Shown here: positions 37,566 through 46,543 of the stretch, one piece after another | How positions within the stretch are numbered: the first letter of the stretch is position 1 | Layout of the letters: each line of letters opens with the position of its first letter | Origin: an uncultured Muribaculum sp. | Lineage (GTDB): Bacteria; Bacteroidota; Bacteroidia; Bacteroidales; Muribaculaceae | Assembly (NCBI GenBank): GCA_910578835.1 | Contig: CAJTSK010000006.1 | Location: 1 to 64,000 of the forward strand | Length of the DNA: 64,000 nucleotides | Direction: 5' to 3' | Program-made: the position numbers and the translations under genes | The notes under the pieces: model-generated | Told to the model about the DNA's origin: nothing | The model's database searches: none | Seen by the model: the letters and a program-made list of their open reading frames with translations, nothing else

Positions 37566-39062
37566 ATGAGCGACCGTTTATACATATTCGACACAACGCT
37601 ACGCGATGGCGAGCAGGTGCCCGGATGTCAATTAAATACAGTAGAGAAAATCGAAGTGGCAAAAGCCCTTGAAGAATTAGGAGTCGACGTCATTGAAGCG
37701 GGCTTCCCCGTGTCAAGCCCCGGTGACTTCAATTCAGTAGTTGAAATTTCAAAGGCTGTCACCTGGCCTACCATCTGCGCGCTTACCCGCGCCGTGGAAA
37801 ATGACATACGCGTGGCGGCCGACGCCCTGCAATATGCCAAGCGCAAGAGAATCCACACAGGTATCGGCACGTCGGACTATCATATCAAGTACAAGTTCAA
37901 CTCCAACCGTGAGGATATACTTGAACGCGCAATCGCCTGCGTGAAATACGCAAAGCGCTTCGTTGAGGATGTGCAGTTTTACGCTGAAGATGCCGGCCGC
38001 ACCGACAACGAGTATCTTGCGCGCGTGGTAGAAGCCGTAATTAAAGCCGGAGCCACAGTGGTCAATATCCCCGACACGACAGGTTACTGCCTTCCCTCCG
38101 AATTTGGCGAGAAGATACAGTATCTTATGGAGCATGTCAACGGTATTGACAAGGTGACCATTGCCACCCACTGCCACAATGACCTCGGCATGGCTACTGC
38201 CAACACGATGTCGGGCGTAATGCACGGAGCCCGTCAGGCAGAGGTAACCATAAACGGTATAGGCGAACGCGCCGGCAACACATCGCTCGAAGAAGTGGCT
38301 ATGATATGCCGTTCCCACAAGGAACTTGGTATTGAGACCAACCTCAACACAACCAAGCTTTACGGGATAAGCCGCATGGTGTCGAGCCTGATGAACATGC
38401 CCGTGCAGCCTAACAAGGCGATTGTAGGAAGAAACGCATTTGCCCATAGCTCAGGCATCCATCAGGACGGAGTACTGAAAAACAGGGAGAGTTACGAGAT
38501 TATCGACCCGAAAGATGTCGGTGTTGACGAAAACTCAATTGTGCTCACAGCCCGTTCAGGTCGTGCCGCGCTTAAACACCGTCTCCATGTGCTCGGCATA
38601 GAGCTTGACAAAGAGGCGCTTGACACGGCTTATGAAGGATTTCTCCGTCTTGCCGACAAGAAAAAGGAAATCAACGATGACGATGTGCTTCTTCTTGCCG
38701 GAGAGCATCACAAGGCTACCCGCCGCCTGAAACTCGACTTCCTTCAGGTGACAGCCGGTGTAGGCGTGAAGTCGGTGGCTTCAGTAGGGCTTGACATCGC
38801 CGGAGAGAAATTTGAGGCATGCGCCTCAGGCAACGGACCTGTTGACGCGGCTATCATAGCCATCAAGCAGATTATTCACCGCAAGATGCTTGTCAAGGAG
38901 TTCCTGATTCAAGCTATCAGCAAGGGCAGCAACGACATCGGCAAGGTGCATATGACGGTCGAATATGACGGCAATACGTACTACGGATTTTCAGCAAATA
39001 CCGACATCGTGGCAGCAAGTGCCGAGGCGTTTATCGATGCCATCAACAAGTTTGTCCATTAA
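37566..39062 (+). CDS. leuA: 2-isopropylmalate synthase
   Basis: First committed enzyme of leucine synthesis, condensing acetyl-CoA with 2-ketoisovalerate. 498 residues: a TIM barrel starting FDTTLRDGEQVPG (9-21) with HCHNDLGMA (metal-binding histidines) and NGIGERAGNTSLEE, then a linker and a C-terminal regulatory LeuA dimer domain (about 385-498), the site of leucine feedback inhibition. It leads the leuA-leuC-leuD-leuB operon. Confidence 0.96.
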   Translation: MSDRLYIFDTTLRDGEQVPGCQLNTVEKIEVAKALEELGVDVIEAGFPVSSPGDFNSVVEISKAVTWPTICALTRAVENDIRVAADALQYAKRKRIHTGIGTSDYHIKYKFNSNREDILERAIACVKYAKRFVEDVQFYAEDAGRTDNEYLARVVEAVIKAGATVVNIPDTTGYCLPSEFGEKIQYLMEHVNGIDKVTIATHCHNDLGMATANTMSGVMHGARQAEVTINGIGERAGNTSLEEVAMICRSHKELGIETNLNTTKLYGISRMVSSLMNMPVQPNKAIVGRNAFAHSSGIHQDGVLKNRESYEIIDPKDVGVDENSIVLTARSGRAALKHRLHVLGIELDKEALDTAYEGFLRLADKKKEINDDDVLLLAGEHHKATRRLKLDFLQVTAGVGVKSVASVGLDIAGEKFEACASGNGPVDAAIIAIKQIIHRKMLVKEFLIQAISKGSNDIGKVHMTVEYDGNTYYGFSANTDIVAASAEAFIDAINKFVH

Positions 39063-39092
39063 TTGTAAACCAAATATAAACCGATCCCGGCT

Positions 39093-40487
39093 ATGGCCCG
39101 CACACTTTTTGACAAAATATGGGACTCCCACACGGTTAATGCCGTCGAGGGAGGTCCCACCCAATTATACATCGACCGCCACTACTGCCATGAGGTGACA
39201 AGTCCCCAGGCTTTTGACGGTTTGCGTAAACGAGGGTTGAAAGTATTCCGTAAGGAACGTACATTCTGCTCCCCCGACCACAACATACCCACCCTTGACC
39301 AGGACAAGCCGATTGCCGACCCGGTTTCGCGCAATCAGGTTGAGACCCTGACTAAAAATGCCAAGGAATTTGAGCTGGAACTATTCGGGCTCGGACATCC
39401 CAAAAACGGCATTATTCACGTCATCGGTCCGGAAAACGGGCTGACACTCCCCGGATATACAATCGTGTGTGGCGACAGTCACACCTCGACCCACGGCGCA
39501 TTTGGAGCTGTAGCATTCGGCATCGGTACCTCAGAAGTAGAGATGGTGCTTGCCTCTCAATGCATACTCCAGCCCAAACCCAAGACCATGCGCATAAATG
39601 TCGAGGGCAAGCTCAGACCCGGTGTGACGGCAAAAGATGTGGCACTCTACATCATCGCCAAGATGACCACCGGCGGTGCCACCGGATACTTTGTCGAGTA
39701 TGCCGGCGAGGCTATACGCAACATGTCGATGGAAGAGCGCATGACCGTATGCAACCTTTCAATCGAGATGGGAGCGCGCGGTGGCATGATTGCCCCCGAT
39801 GAAGTGACATTCGACTATGTAAAGGGACGCGAATATGCTCCCGAAGGCAAAGCATGGGACGATGCCGTGGCTTATTGGAAATCGCTTGCCACCGATGACG
39901 ACGCAACCTTTGACAAAGAGGTCACATTTAATGCCGCCGACATAGAGCCGCGCATAACATTCGGCACCAACCCCGGCATGGGTATAAGTGTCAATGAAGC
40001 CATTCCGGCTTACAGCGGCAACGATGAGACCGGACTTGCATCATACATGAAATCGCTTGATTACATGGGATTTCATCCAGGAGAAAAGCTCGAAGGCACC
40101 CCGGTTGACTACGTATTTCTCGGAAGCTGCACCAATGGTCGCCTGGAAGATTTCAGGGCATTTGCCGAATATGTCAAGGGCAAGCATAAATCGCCCGATG
40201 TGACAGCATGGCTTGTACCGGGTTCTTGGGCGGTACTCCGCCGGATTAAGGAAGAAGGCATTGACCGCATCCTCGCCGATGCCGGATTTGAGCTGCGCCA
40301 ACCCGGCTGCTCGGCATGTCTCGCGATGAACGATGACAAAGTGCCTGCCGGAAAACTTTGCGTATCCACATCCAACCGTAATTTTGAAGGGCGGCAGGGA
40401 CCCGGAGCGCGCACTATTCTCGCAGGACCGCTCGTAGCCGCAGCTGCAGCTGTAACAGGAAAAATCACCGACCCACGCATTAATTGA
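39093..40487 (+). CDS. leuC: 3-isopropylmalate dehydratase large subunit
   Basis: 464-residue aconitase-family subunit. [4Fe-4S] ligands are C346 (GSCTNGR), C406 and C409 (PGCSACLAMN). Other conserved parts are DSHTSTHGAFG and NRNFEGRQGPGA. It works with LeuD, whose gene starts six bases later, to isomerise 2- to 3-isopropylmalate. Confidence 0.97.
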   Translation: MARTLFDKIWDSHTVNAVEGGPTQLYIDRHYCHEVTSPQAFDGLRKRGLKVFRKERTFCSPDHNIPTLDQDKPIADPVSRNQVETLTKNAKEFELELFGLGHPKNGIIHVIGPENGLTLPGYTIVCGDSHTSTHGAFGAVAFGIGTSEVEMVLASQCILQPKPKTMRINVEGKLRPGVTAKDVALYIIAKMTTGGATGYFVEYAGEAIRNMSMEERMTVCNLSIEMGARGGMIAPDEVTFDYVKGREYAPEGKAWDDAVAYWKSLATDDDATFDKEVTFNAADIEPRITFGTNPGMGISVNEAIPAYSGNDETGLASYMKSLDYMGFHPGEKLEGTPVDYVFLGSCTNGRLEDFRAFAEYVKGKHKSPDVTAWLVPGSWAVLRRIKEEGIDRILADAGFELRQPGCSACLAMNDDKVPAGKLCVSTSNRNFEGRQGPGARTILAGPLVAAAAAVTGKITDPRIN

Positions 40488-40493
40488 CACGCT

Positions 40494-41090
40494 ATGGACA
40501 AGAAGATTACAGTAATAACATCGTGTGCCGTGCCGCTCCCGATGGAAAATATAGATACCGACCAGATTATCCCCGCCCGTTTTCTTAAAGCCACTTCGAG
40601 GGAAGGATTTGGCGACAATCTGTTTCGCGACTGGCGTTTTGACGCGGAAGGCAACCCGATAAAGGAATTTGCGCTTAACAACCCCGTCTACTCGGGATGC
40701 ATACTTGTTGCAGGTAAAAATTTTGGCTGCGGGTCAAGCCGTGAACATGCAGCGTGGGCAATCCACGACTACGGGTTTCGAGTAGTCGTGTCAAGCTTCT
40801 TTGCCGACATCCACAAAAACAACGAGTTAAACAATTTTGTGCTTCCCGTCGTGGTAAGCGAGCGATTTCTTGCCGGGCTATTTGACTCAATACAGGATAA
40901 TCCCGCCACAGAAATCAAGGTCGACCTGCCTGCCCAGACCATCACCAACATTGCGACCGGCGAAAGCGAGAATTTTGACATAAACCCATATAAAAAACAC
41001 TGCCTCCTCAACGGTCTTGACGACATTGAGTATCTGCTCTCCAAAAAGAGCGACATCGAGCAGTGGGAAAACAATCGTATAACTTACTAA
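40494..41090 (+). CDS. leuD: 3-isopropylmalate dehydratase small subunit
   Basis: 198 residues with the swivelling-domain motifs NIDTDQIIPARFLK and GKNFGCGSSREHAAWA. It completes the LeuCD isomerase. The leuB ATG lies 11 bases after its stop. Confidence 0.97.
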   Translation: MDKKITVITSCAVPLPMENIDTDQIIPARFLKATSREGFGDNLFRDWRFDAEGNPIKEFALNNPVYSGCILVAGKNFGCGSSREHAAWAIHDYGFRVVVSSFFADIHKNNELNNFVLPVVVSERFLAGLFDSIQDNPATEIKVDLPAQTITNIATGESENFDINPYKKHCLLNGLDDIEYLLSKKSDIEQWENNRITY

Positions 41091-41101
41091 TACAGATAAT
41101 T

Positions 41102-42163
41102 ATGCACTTCAACATAGCAGTTTTACCCGGTGACGGAATAGGTCCCGAAATATCAGTACAGGGCGTTGACGTAATGAACGCAGTATGTGAAAAATTCGGC
41201 CATACCGCAAGTTTCAATTATGGAATAGTAGGAGCCGACGCAATCGACCGTGTAGGCGACCCTTTCCCTCCCGAAACACTAAAACTCTGCAAAGAGAGCG
41301 ACGCTGTGCTATTCTCGGCTGTCGGCGACCCGAAATATGACAACGACCCGAAGGCGAAAGTGCGCCCCGAACAGGGTCTTCTCGCCATGCGCAAGAAACT
41401 GGGACTCTTTGCCAACATACGCCCTGTAGAGACATTTGACTGTCTCCTTGACAAGTCGCCGCTCAAAGCCGAAATCGTAAAAGGAGTTGACTTTGTATGC
41501 ATCCGCGAACTTACCGGCGGCATGTATTTCGGCGAAAAATATGAAGATGACGACCGCGCCTACGACACCAATCATTACACCCGTAAGGAAGTCGAGCGCA
41601 TACTCCGCGTGGCATACGACTACGCCCTCCGTCGCCGCCGCCATCTTACCGTGGTAGACAAAGCCAACGTGCTTGCGTCATCACGCCTGTGGCGCAAAGT
41701 GGCACAAGAGCTGGAAAAGGAGTATCCTGATGTGACCACCGACTACATGTATGTCGACAATGCCGCCATGCGCATGATTCAGGATCCGGGCTTCTTTGAC
41801 GTAATGGTGACAGAAAACACATTCGGCGACATCCTCACCGATGAAGGTTCGGTGATTTCAGGCTCAATGGGACTCCTCCCCTCTGCTTCCACAGGCGAGA
41901 GCACACCCGTATTTGAACCGATTCACGGCTCATGGCCGCAGGCAAAAGGGCTAAATATCGCCAATCCGCTTGCACAGATTCTGTCAGTGGCGATGCTCTT
42001 TGAATATTTTAACTGCACAAAAGAGGGCGCAATAATACGCAAAGCAGTTAACGCATCGCTTGACGCCGGTGTAACAACACCCGATATTATGGGAACAAAC
42101 GGTAAAAAATACGGCACAAACGACGTAGGCGCTTGGATTGTGGATTTTATCCGCAATTACTAA
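41102..42163 (+). CDS. leuB: 3-isopropylmalate dehydrogenase
   Basis: 353 residues from the ATG at 41102; an upstream in-frame GTG at 41063 lies inside leuD and is rejected because the family begins directly with NIAVLPGDGIGPE. Metal- and substrate-binding motifs RELTGGMYFGEK, VDKANVL and GDILTDEGSVISGSMG are present. It oxidises 3-isopropylmalate to 2-ketoisocaproate with NAD+. It ends the operon with no clear terminator before the CHASE2 gene. Confidence 0.96.
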   Translation: MHFNIAVLPGDGIGPEISVQGVDVMNAVCEKFGHTASFNYGIVGADAIDRVGDPFPPETLKLCKESDAVLFSAVGDPKYDNDPKAKVRPEQGLLAMRKKLGLFANIRPVETFDCLLDKSPLKAEIVKGVDFVCIRELTGGMYFGEKYEDDDRAYDTNHYTRKEVERILRVAYDYALRRRRHLTVVDKANVLASSRLWRKVAQELEKEYPDVTTDYMYVDNAAMRMIQDPGFFDVMVTENTFGDILTDEGSVISGSMGLLPSASTGESTPVFEPIHGSWPQAKGLNIANPLAQILSVAMLFEYFNCTKEGAIIRKAVNASLDAGVTTPDIMGTNGKKYGTNDVGAWIVDFIRNY

Positions 42164-42220
42164 TCCTTACCAAGAATCTATTAACTGCGACTAAATTCAT
42201 ATTTTTAGGGCATAAAAAGC

Positions 42221-42249
42221 ATTGTATTAGAAAAATATTGTTATATTTG
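42221..42249 (+). promoter_or_regulatory. Promoter of the CHASE2-caspase cluster
   Basis: TATATTTG (42242-42249) is a -7 box, with ATTG (42221-42224) 17 bases upstream, a little closer than usual. It gives a leader of about 30 bases before the GTG at 42285 and is the only promoter-like site in front of the seven-gene run. Confidence 0.5.
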
Positions 42250-42284
42250 CAAAATATATACTAATAGACTACGGTCTTCACACA

Positions 42285-43478
42285 GTGCTACGGAAACCTA
42301 AAAATAGTGAATCTAATCGGCAGATAAAGATAAGGCTCATAAAAGCGCTCGGCATAACCCTCCTTGCGTTTACCCTGTCATTTATCCTCATGCAACCGTT
42401 TTCTTTTTCGGCTGCATCATTGCTGTCATCGTCTGATGGAAATGACTTCACGATTAATGATTTCTACAATAAAGTAGCCGACAGCCGCCATATTGCTACA
42501 CTTGATAGCAATATAGTGGTTGTCGACATTGCTGAAAGCGACCGCGACGGCATAGCGGAGATACTGGAAACAGTAGCGCTGTGCGGTCCACGGGCTGTAG
42601 GGCTCGACGTATTGTTTGCCGATAGCCGCGAAGGTGACGGGCGACTGATTGAAGCTGTAAGAAATTGCCCGAACATAGTACTCGCGGCGTCGGTAAAAAA
42701 AGATGCCGGAGCCGACCGTTTCACCATCGACGAGCAGACTTATTTTGCCGACAGTCTCGGTGAAGTACAAGTAGGAGCTATCAATTTCCCGACCCAGCAG
42801 ACCAACCGCACCATCCGCGAATTTCGTCCCGACTACACGGCAACCGATGGCAGCGATATTCCATCGTTTGCCCTCGCGCTCAGCGAAATGAACGCGCCCG
42901 ACTCTCACAATACTGAGATATTCAGAGCCCGTGACAACGAGCACGAGACCATACGCTACTACTCGCGCATATTCAAGACTTTCACCCCCGACAACCTTAT
43001 TGAGCATGCTGAAGAGCTATGTGACAAGATAGTGATGATCGGTGCGATGACCGACCCGGGCGACATACACGCCACCCCGGTCACCAACTCCATGCCAGGC
43101 ATACTCATCCATGCCCATGCCGTCGCCACCATCCTGTCGGGCAGCTATTTCTACCAGCTCCACCAGTATGCCAACTGGGCTATAGCCTTCATAAGCTGTT
43201 TTGTGGTGATATTCCTTAGCCTGTCGCTCAACATCGGCATCAAGGGCTTGCTGCTGCGTGTGTTACAGGTAGGGTTGTTGTATCTCTCCATCCGCGTAGG
43301 TTATTACTTCTTCATAGAGCACAATGTAATAATTAATTTCTCCCACACACTCCTCATGCTGACCTTCGGACTTTTTGCATGTGACATATGGATTGGGTTC
43401 ACCACCATATTCAAATGGATTGCCCGACGGTTTATTAAACCTGAAAAATCTAACGCTAATAATATTTATATCAGATGA
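42285..43478 (+). CDS. CHASE2-domain membrane sensor without an output domain
   Basis: 397 residues from a GTG start; no ATG lies before the first helix and a -7 box fits this start. One membrane helix (about 22-45) precedes a large extracytoplasmic domain (about 50-265) of CHASE2 type (NIVVVDIAESDRDGI, GPRAVGLDVLFAD, VGAINFPTQQTNRTIREF, DKIVMIGAMTDPGDIHATPV, SMPGILIHAHAVATIL). Three closely spaced helices follow (about 290-370) and a basic 25-residue tail. CHASE2 usually senses an extracellular cue for a fused cyclase, kinase or phosphatase. None is fused here, so the signal must pass to partners, probably the products of the next genes. The stop overlaps the next start as ATGA. Confidence 0.88.
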   Translation: MLRKPKNSESNRQIKIRLIKALGITLLAFTLSFILMQPFSFSAASLLSSSDGNDFTINDFYNKVADSRHIATLDSNIVVVDIAESDRDGIAEILETVALCGPRAVGLDVLFADSREGDGRLIEAVRNCPNIVLAASVKKDAGADRFTIDEQTYFADSLGEVQVGAINFPTQQTNRTIREFRPDYTATDGSDIPSFALALSEMNAPDSHNTEIFRARDNEHETIRYYSRIFKTFTPDNLIEHAEELCDKIVMIGAMTDPGDIHATPVTNSMPGILIHAHAVATILSGSYFYQLHQYANWAIAFISCFVVIFLSLSLNIGIKGLLLRVLQVGLLYLSIRVGYYFFIEHNVIINFSHTLLMLTFGLFACDIWIGFTTIFKWIARRFIKPEKSNANNIYIR

Positions 43479-44317
43479 AAAAGATTGCTACTCTAATACT
43501 GTTGCTCGTAGCAGTGACTCTTGAAAGCGCAGCCCAATACTCTCTGTATGATTATTTCGGCAATGTGACACTTCGTCGCGGCGGAAAAGCGGTTGCCATT
43601 GAAAAAGGCATGAAACTCAACGCCACCGACCAGTTCAGCATCGGCGACAACAGCGGCGTGGAAATTCTTAATTCAATGAATTCCCAGATATTCCGCTCTA
43701 CCGGAAAAGGGGATTTCACCACCACACGTATAATGATTGATGCCAAAGAGCAGGCGACCGACAATCGCGGGGCAATACATGACAAGATACGCTTCGGAAA
43801 ATCGTCGACCAACGGTGACGACCGTGTGTATGTGGAAAAAGGGCTTGTAAGGCGCTCGATGGAGACCTACGACCCAGAAGCTGAAAATCTACAAGTCGAT
43901 ATAAAGAAGCTAAGCGTCAAAGTGTATAACGCGCTCAACGACCAGGAGGCTCTCACTACCGCCACATTCCCGGTAAATCTGCTACATGCGCCGTTCAACG
44001 GCACCGGATTAAAGTTCATGCTTGAAAACACGCTGTCATTTCCCGTGTATTTCAATGTGTTGCGCATACTTCCCGATGAAAAGAAAGTCGAGATTTCCGA
44101 ACTGGGACAACCCACCGGCAACTATGTAGTGCTTACCGACCAGTCTATTGTAAGAAGCCAGAACAAAGGCTTGAAAACCGGAGGAAAACACATACTGATT
44201 ATGACCCACTGCTACTTTGACATCGATGAGCTGATTGACAATGTTGAGTCACTTATGCGTGAAGGAGCGACAGTTGTCTCCGACACCCATCTTCCCGTAT
44301 ATCTAAGAGCTTTATAA
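43475..44317 (+). CDS. Secreted FecR-like protein of the caspase cluster
   Basis: 280 residues with a signal peptide (IATLILLLVAVTLESAAQ). Residues 22-85 (GNVTLRRGGKAVAIEKGMKL, DQFSIGDNSGVEILNS) follow the FecR-type pattern of a short beta-domain with a G..L....FSIGDNSG core. The C-terminal half (190-280: FPVYFNVLRILPDEKK, LKTGGKHILIMTHCYFDIDELI) is beta-rich and unfamiliar, somewhat like DUF4384-type regions. No catalytic residues are recognised. It is coupled to the CHASE2 gene by a four-base overlap, so the two proteins probably interact at the outer face of the inner membrane. Confidence 0.75.
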   Translation: MKKIATLILLLVAVTLESAAQYSLYDYFGNVTLRRGGKAVAIEKGMKLNATDQFSIGDNSGVEILNSMNSQIFRSTGKGDFTTTRIMIDAKEQATDNRGAIHDKIRFGKSSTNGDDRVYVEKGLVRRSMETYDPEAENLQVDIKKLSVKVYNALNDQEALTTATFPVNLLHAPFNGTGLKFMLENTLSFPVYFNVLRILPDEKKVEISELGQPTGNYVVLTDQSIVRSQNKGLKTGGKHILIMTHCYFDIDELIDNVESLMREGATVVSDTHLPVYLRAL

Positions 44318-44354
44318 CAGCGTAATTTATTAACCATCAATATCATATTCAACT

Positions 44355-46466
44355 ATGCTATCAGGAAAGAATACACTATCTACGGCAGTCGCCCTGGCGA
44401 TGCTTCTCGGAGTGCCGTCATTTGCTTCGGCTGCCGAAGACAACACTTCATCGTCACAGACTGTACAGCGAAGCGAATACAAGTTCCCGCAGGTCAACAC
44501 CCCCAAGGGACTCGCCAAGTATTCGCTTGCCATCTACGGTTTTGACAATAACAGCATGTTTACCTGCCGCAAGAGCCCGGTCATTACCTTGTCAAAGAAA
44601 AATATCATCGAGGATATTGAGATAAACCCGGCAGGTATAAACCTTATGGTGCTGAGCCACGATGCAAAAAAGCCTCAGGTTACACTCTATGACCTCAATC
44701 ATGCCGACACAGAGCTTTTCAAGTTCAACAACAAGAAAATCGGTACACCAACCGCTATCCTATACACTCCCGACGCAAGGGCTACTATAGTAGCCACTGA
44801 AACAGGCATCCACATATTCGAGGGCAAGAAGTTTCAGGAAATAGCATCGATTCCCCTGCCTTTCAAAGTGACAGGCATGCTGATGAGCAACAACGGATAT
44901 TATCTTGCTGTGACCGACGGCTCAAAGGTAGCGGTCTACAACTTTGAAGAGAAAAAGCTGCGTAAGGACTGGGACTTCGGAGTAAGTGTCAACGACATGG
45001 TGTTCAATGATGACAACACTGAATTTGCGGTTGTTACCGACGACGGAGTACTCAACATCTATGACACCCGCAATTTCTTGATTAAGAAAACAATCGACGA
45101 GCTTGGCAACGCACTGTCATGTGCCTACAACTTTGACGGAAAGTATATTGCCGTGGCAACCTCGCCCAACATCATCACTATCATCAACCTTCTTGATGAT
45201 AGCGACCGCGATTTCGTGGATGTGCCCGACGGCGAGATGTCAGAAATACTTTTCATCCCCGACAGCCGCAAAAACACCCTTCTTTCATATAACTCAGCCA
45301 AGGCAATCAACGCAAAGCGCATGTCAAAGCTTGAGCCTTATTACGCGAAACTTATCTCCGACGAGGTAAACCTGCGTATGGAAGAGTGGATGAAGATGAT
45401 GCCCGGTGAAACCATGGAAGAGTATCGTGCCCGTGTCACCGACGAGTCTCGCGCAAGACAGCGCAAGCTCTTCGAGGAAGAGATTTCGACCAATCTTGCA
45501 GGCGACCCGCTCTCAATGGCTGAGGTAAGCCTTGGCAAATATGACCGAAGCAACAGCATTCTTGCCGTAGGATTCACCAATATGCCTACAATCTACATCC
45601 CGGTGCCGGAGGAAAAAGTAACCACCTTCACCTCAGCCGACGCTCTTGAATTTAAGGATGTAAGGTATGGTGTCATGGAAAATGACAACTTCGAGATTAT
45701 CTATGCCAAGATTTTCAACCGCAACGACGGCGAGACCTACATCTATGACAATCTTGACCGCAAGCCGCTCGCATTTATGGATGGCGACGACAATGTAGTG
45801 TCAATCGAGATTATCCAGCAACAGCAGATGGAAGAGATGCGATTGCAGGAAATCAAACAGAAGGTAATCGAGGAGGCAAAGATGCAAAATGTCATTTCCG
45901 ACCACACCAATATCACGGTTGACTCCCGCGTGGTGTCAGACTTCAATGCCAATGGCGAGAAGATACTCAACTACGTTGTAAAATTCTCTTATGAGGTAGA
46001 ACCCGACTTTTCCGTACATGAAGACTTTGCCCCCGGTAAATATCATGTCGAAGAGTCAGGAGCAGCAAAATCAATGCTTTCAATTGTGAAGCAGGCATTT
46101 GAAAATGACCTGTCACAGTATGTGAAAGATGGCAAGAAACTCAACGTGAAGATTTACGGCACAGCCGATGGCTCCCCGATTGTACGCGGTATCCCTTATG
46201 ACGGCGCCTACGGTGACTTTGACAATGAACCTGTCTACCAGAATGGTCAGCTTTCAGGTATCAGTGTCAACACAAAAGATGGAATCAAGCAAAATGAGCA
46301 GCTTGCATTCATCCGCGCTACCGGCGTGAAAGATTATCTCGAAAAGAACGTGGACAATCTTAAGAACATGAAGTCAGACTACAACTACTACATTACCGTT
46401 TCGGAAGGCAAGGGCGGAGAGTTCCGCCGTATCACAACAGAGTTCACTTTCATTGATGCGTTTTAA
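44355..46466 (+). CDS. Exported beta-propeller-like protein of the caspase cluster
   Basis: 703 residues, signal peptide (STAVALAMLLGVPSFASA). Residues 60-320 form a WD40/YVTN-like propeller (INPAGINLMVLSHD, YTPDARATIVATETGIHIF, GYYLAVTDGSKVAVYNF, NTEFAVVTDDGVLNIYD, DGKYIAVATSPNIITIINL). Residues about 340-460 (EEWMKMMPGETMEEYRARV, LGKYDRSNSILAVGF, MPTIYIPVPEEK, FKDVRYGV) match, in order and spacing, a module of the downstream caspase protein. A Gln/Glu-rich helix follows, and the C-terminus (590-700: LNVKIYGTADGSPI, FIRATGVKDYLEKNV) resembles the OmpA peptidoglycan-binding pattern without being a clear match. Likely a periplasmic scaffold or substrate-recognition partner of the caspase; inferred. 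Confidence 0.75.
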   Translation: MLSGKNTLSTAVALAMLLGVPSFASAAEDNTSSSQTVQRSEYKFPQVNTPKGLAKYSLAIYGFDNNSMFTCRKSPVITLSKKNIIEDIEINPAGINLMVLSHDAKKPQVTLYDLNHADTELFKFNNKKIGTPTAILYTPDARATIVATETGIHIFEGKKFQEIASIPLPFKVTGMLMSNNGYYLAVTDGSKVAVYNFEEKKLRKDWDFGVSVNDMVFNDDNTEFAVVTDDGVLNIYDTRNFLIKKTIDELGNALSCAYNFDGKYIAVATSPNIITIINLLDDSDRDFVDVPDGEMSEILFIPDSRKNTLLSYNSAKAINAKRMSKLEPYYAKLISDEVNLRMEEWMKMMPGETMEEYRARVTDESRARQRKLFEEEISTNLAGDPLSMAEVSLGKYDRSNSILAVGFTNMPTIYIPVPEEKVTTFTSADALEFKDVRYGVMENDNFEIIYAKIFNRNDGETYIYDNLDRKPLAFMDGDDNVVSIEIIQQQQMEEMRLQEIKQKVIEEAKMQNVISDHTNITVDSRVVSDFNANGEKILNYVVKFSYEVEPDFSVHEDFAPGKYHVEESGAAKSMLSIVKQAFENDLSQYVKDGKKLNVKIYGTADGSPIVRGIPYDGAYGDFDNEPVYQNGQLSGISVNTKDGIKQNEQLAFIRATGVKDYLEKNVDNLKNMKSDYNYYITVSEGKGGEFRRITTEFTFIDAF

Positions 46467-46543
46467 TCAACGATGTGCGACTAAATAAGCAGAAAAGCTA
46501 TTTCCTCTGACTGATACAGATCTTTATACTATACTAATTGAAA

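Noticed and set aside
41063..41101. GTG start for leuB inside leuD
   Set aside because: The family starts at the NIAVLPGDGIGPE strand, directly after the ATG at 41102.
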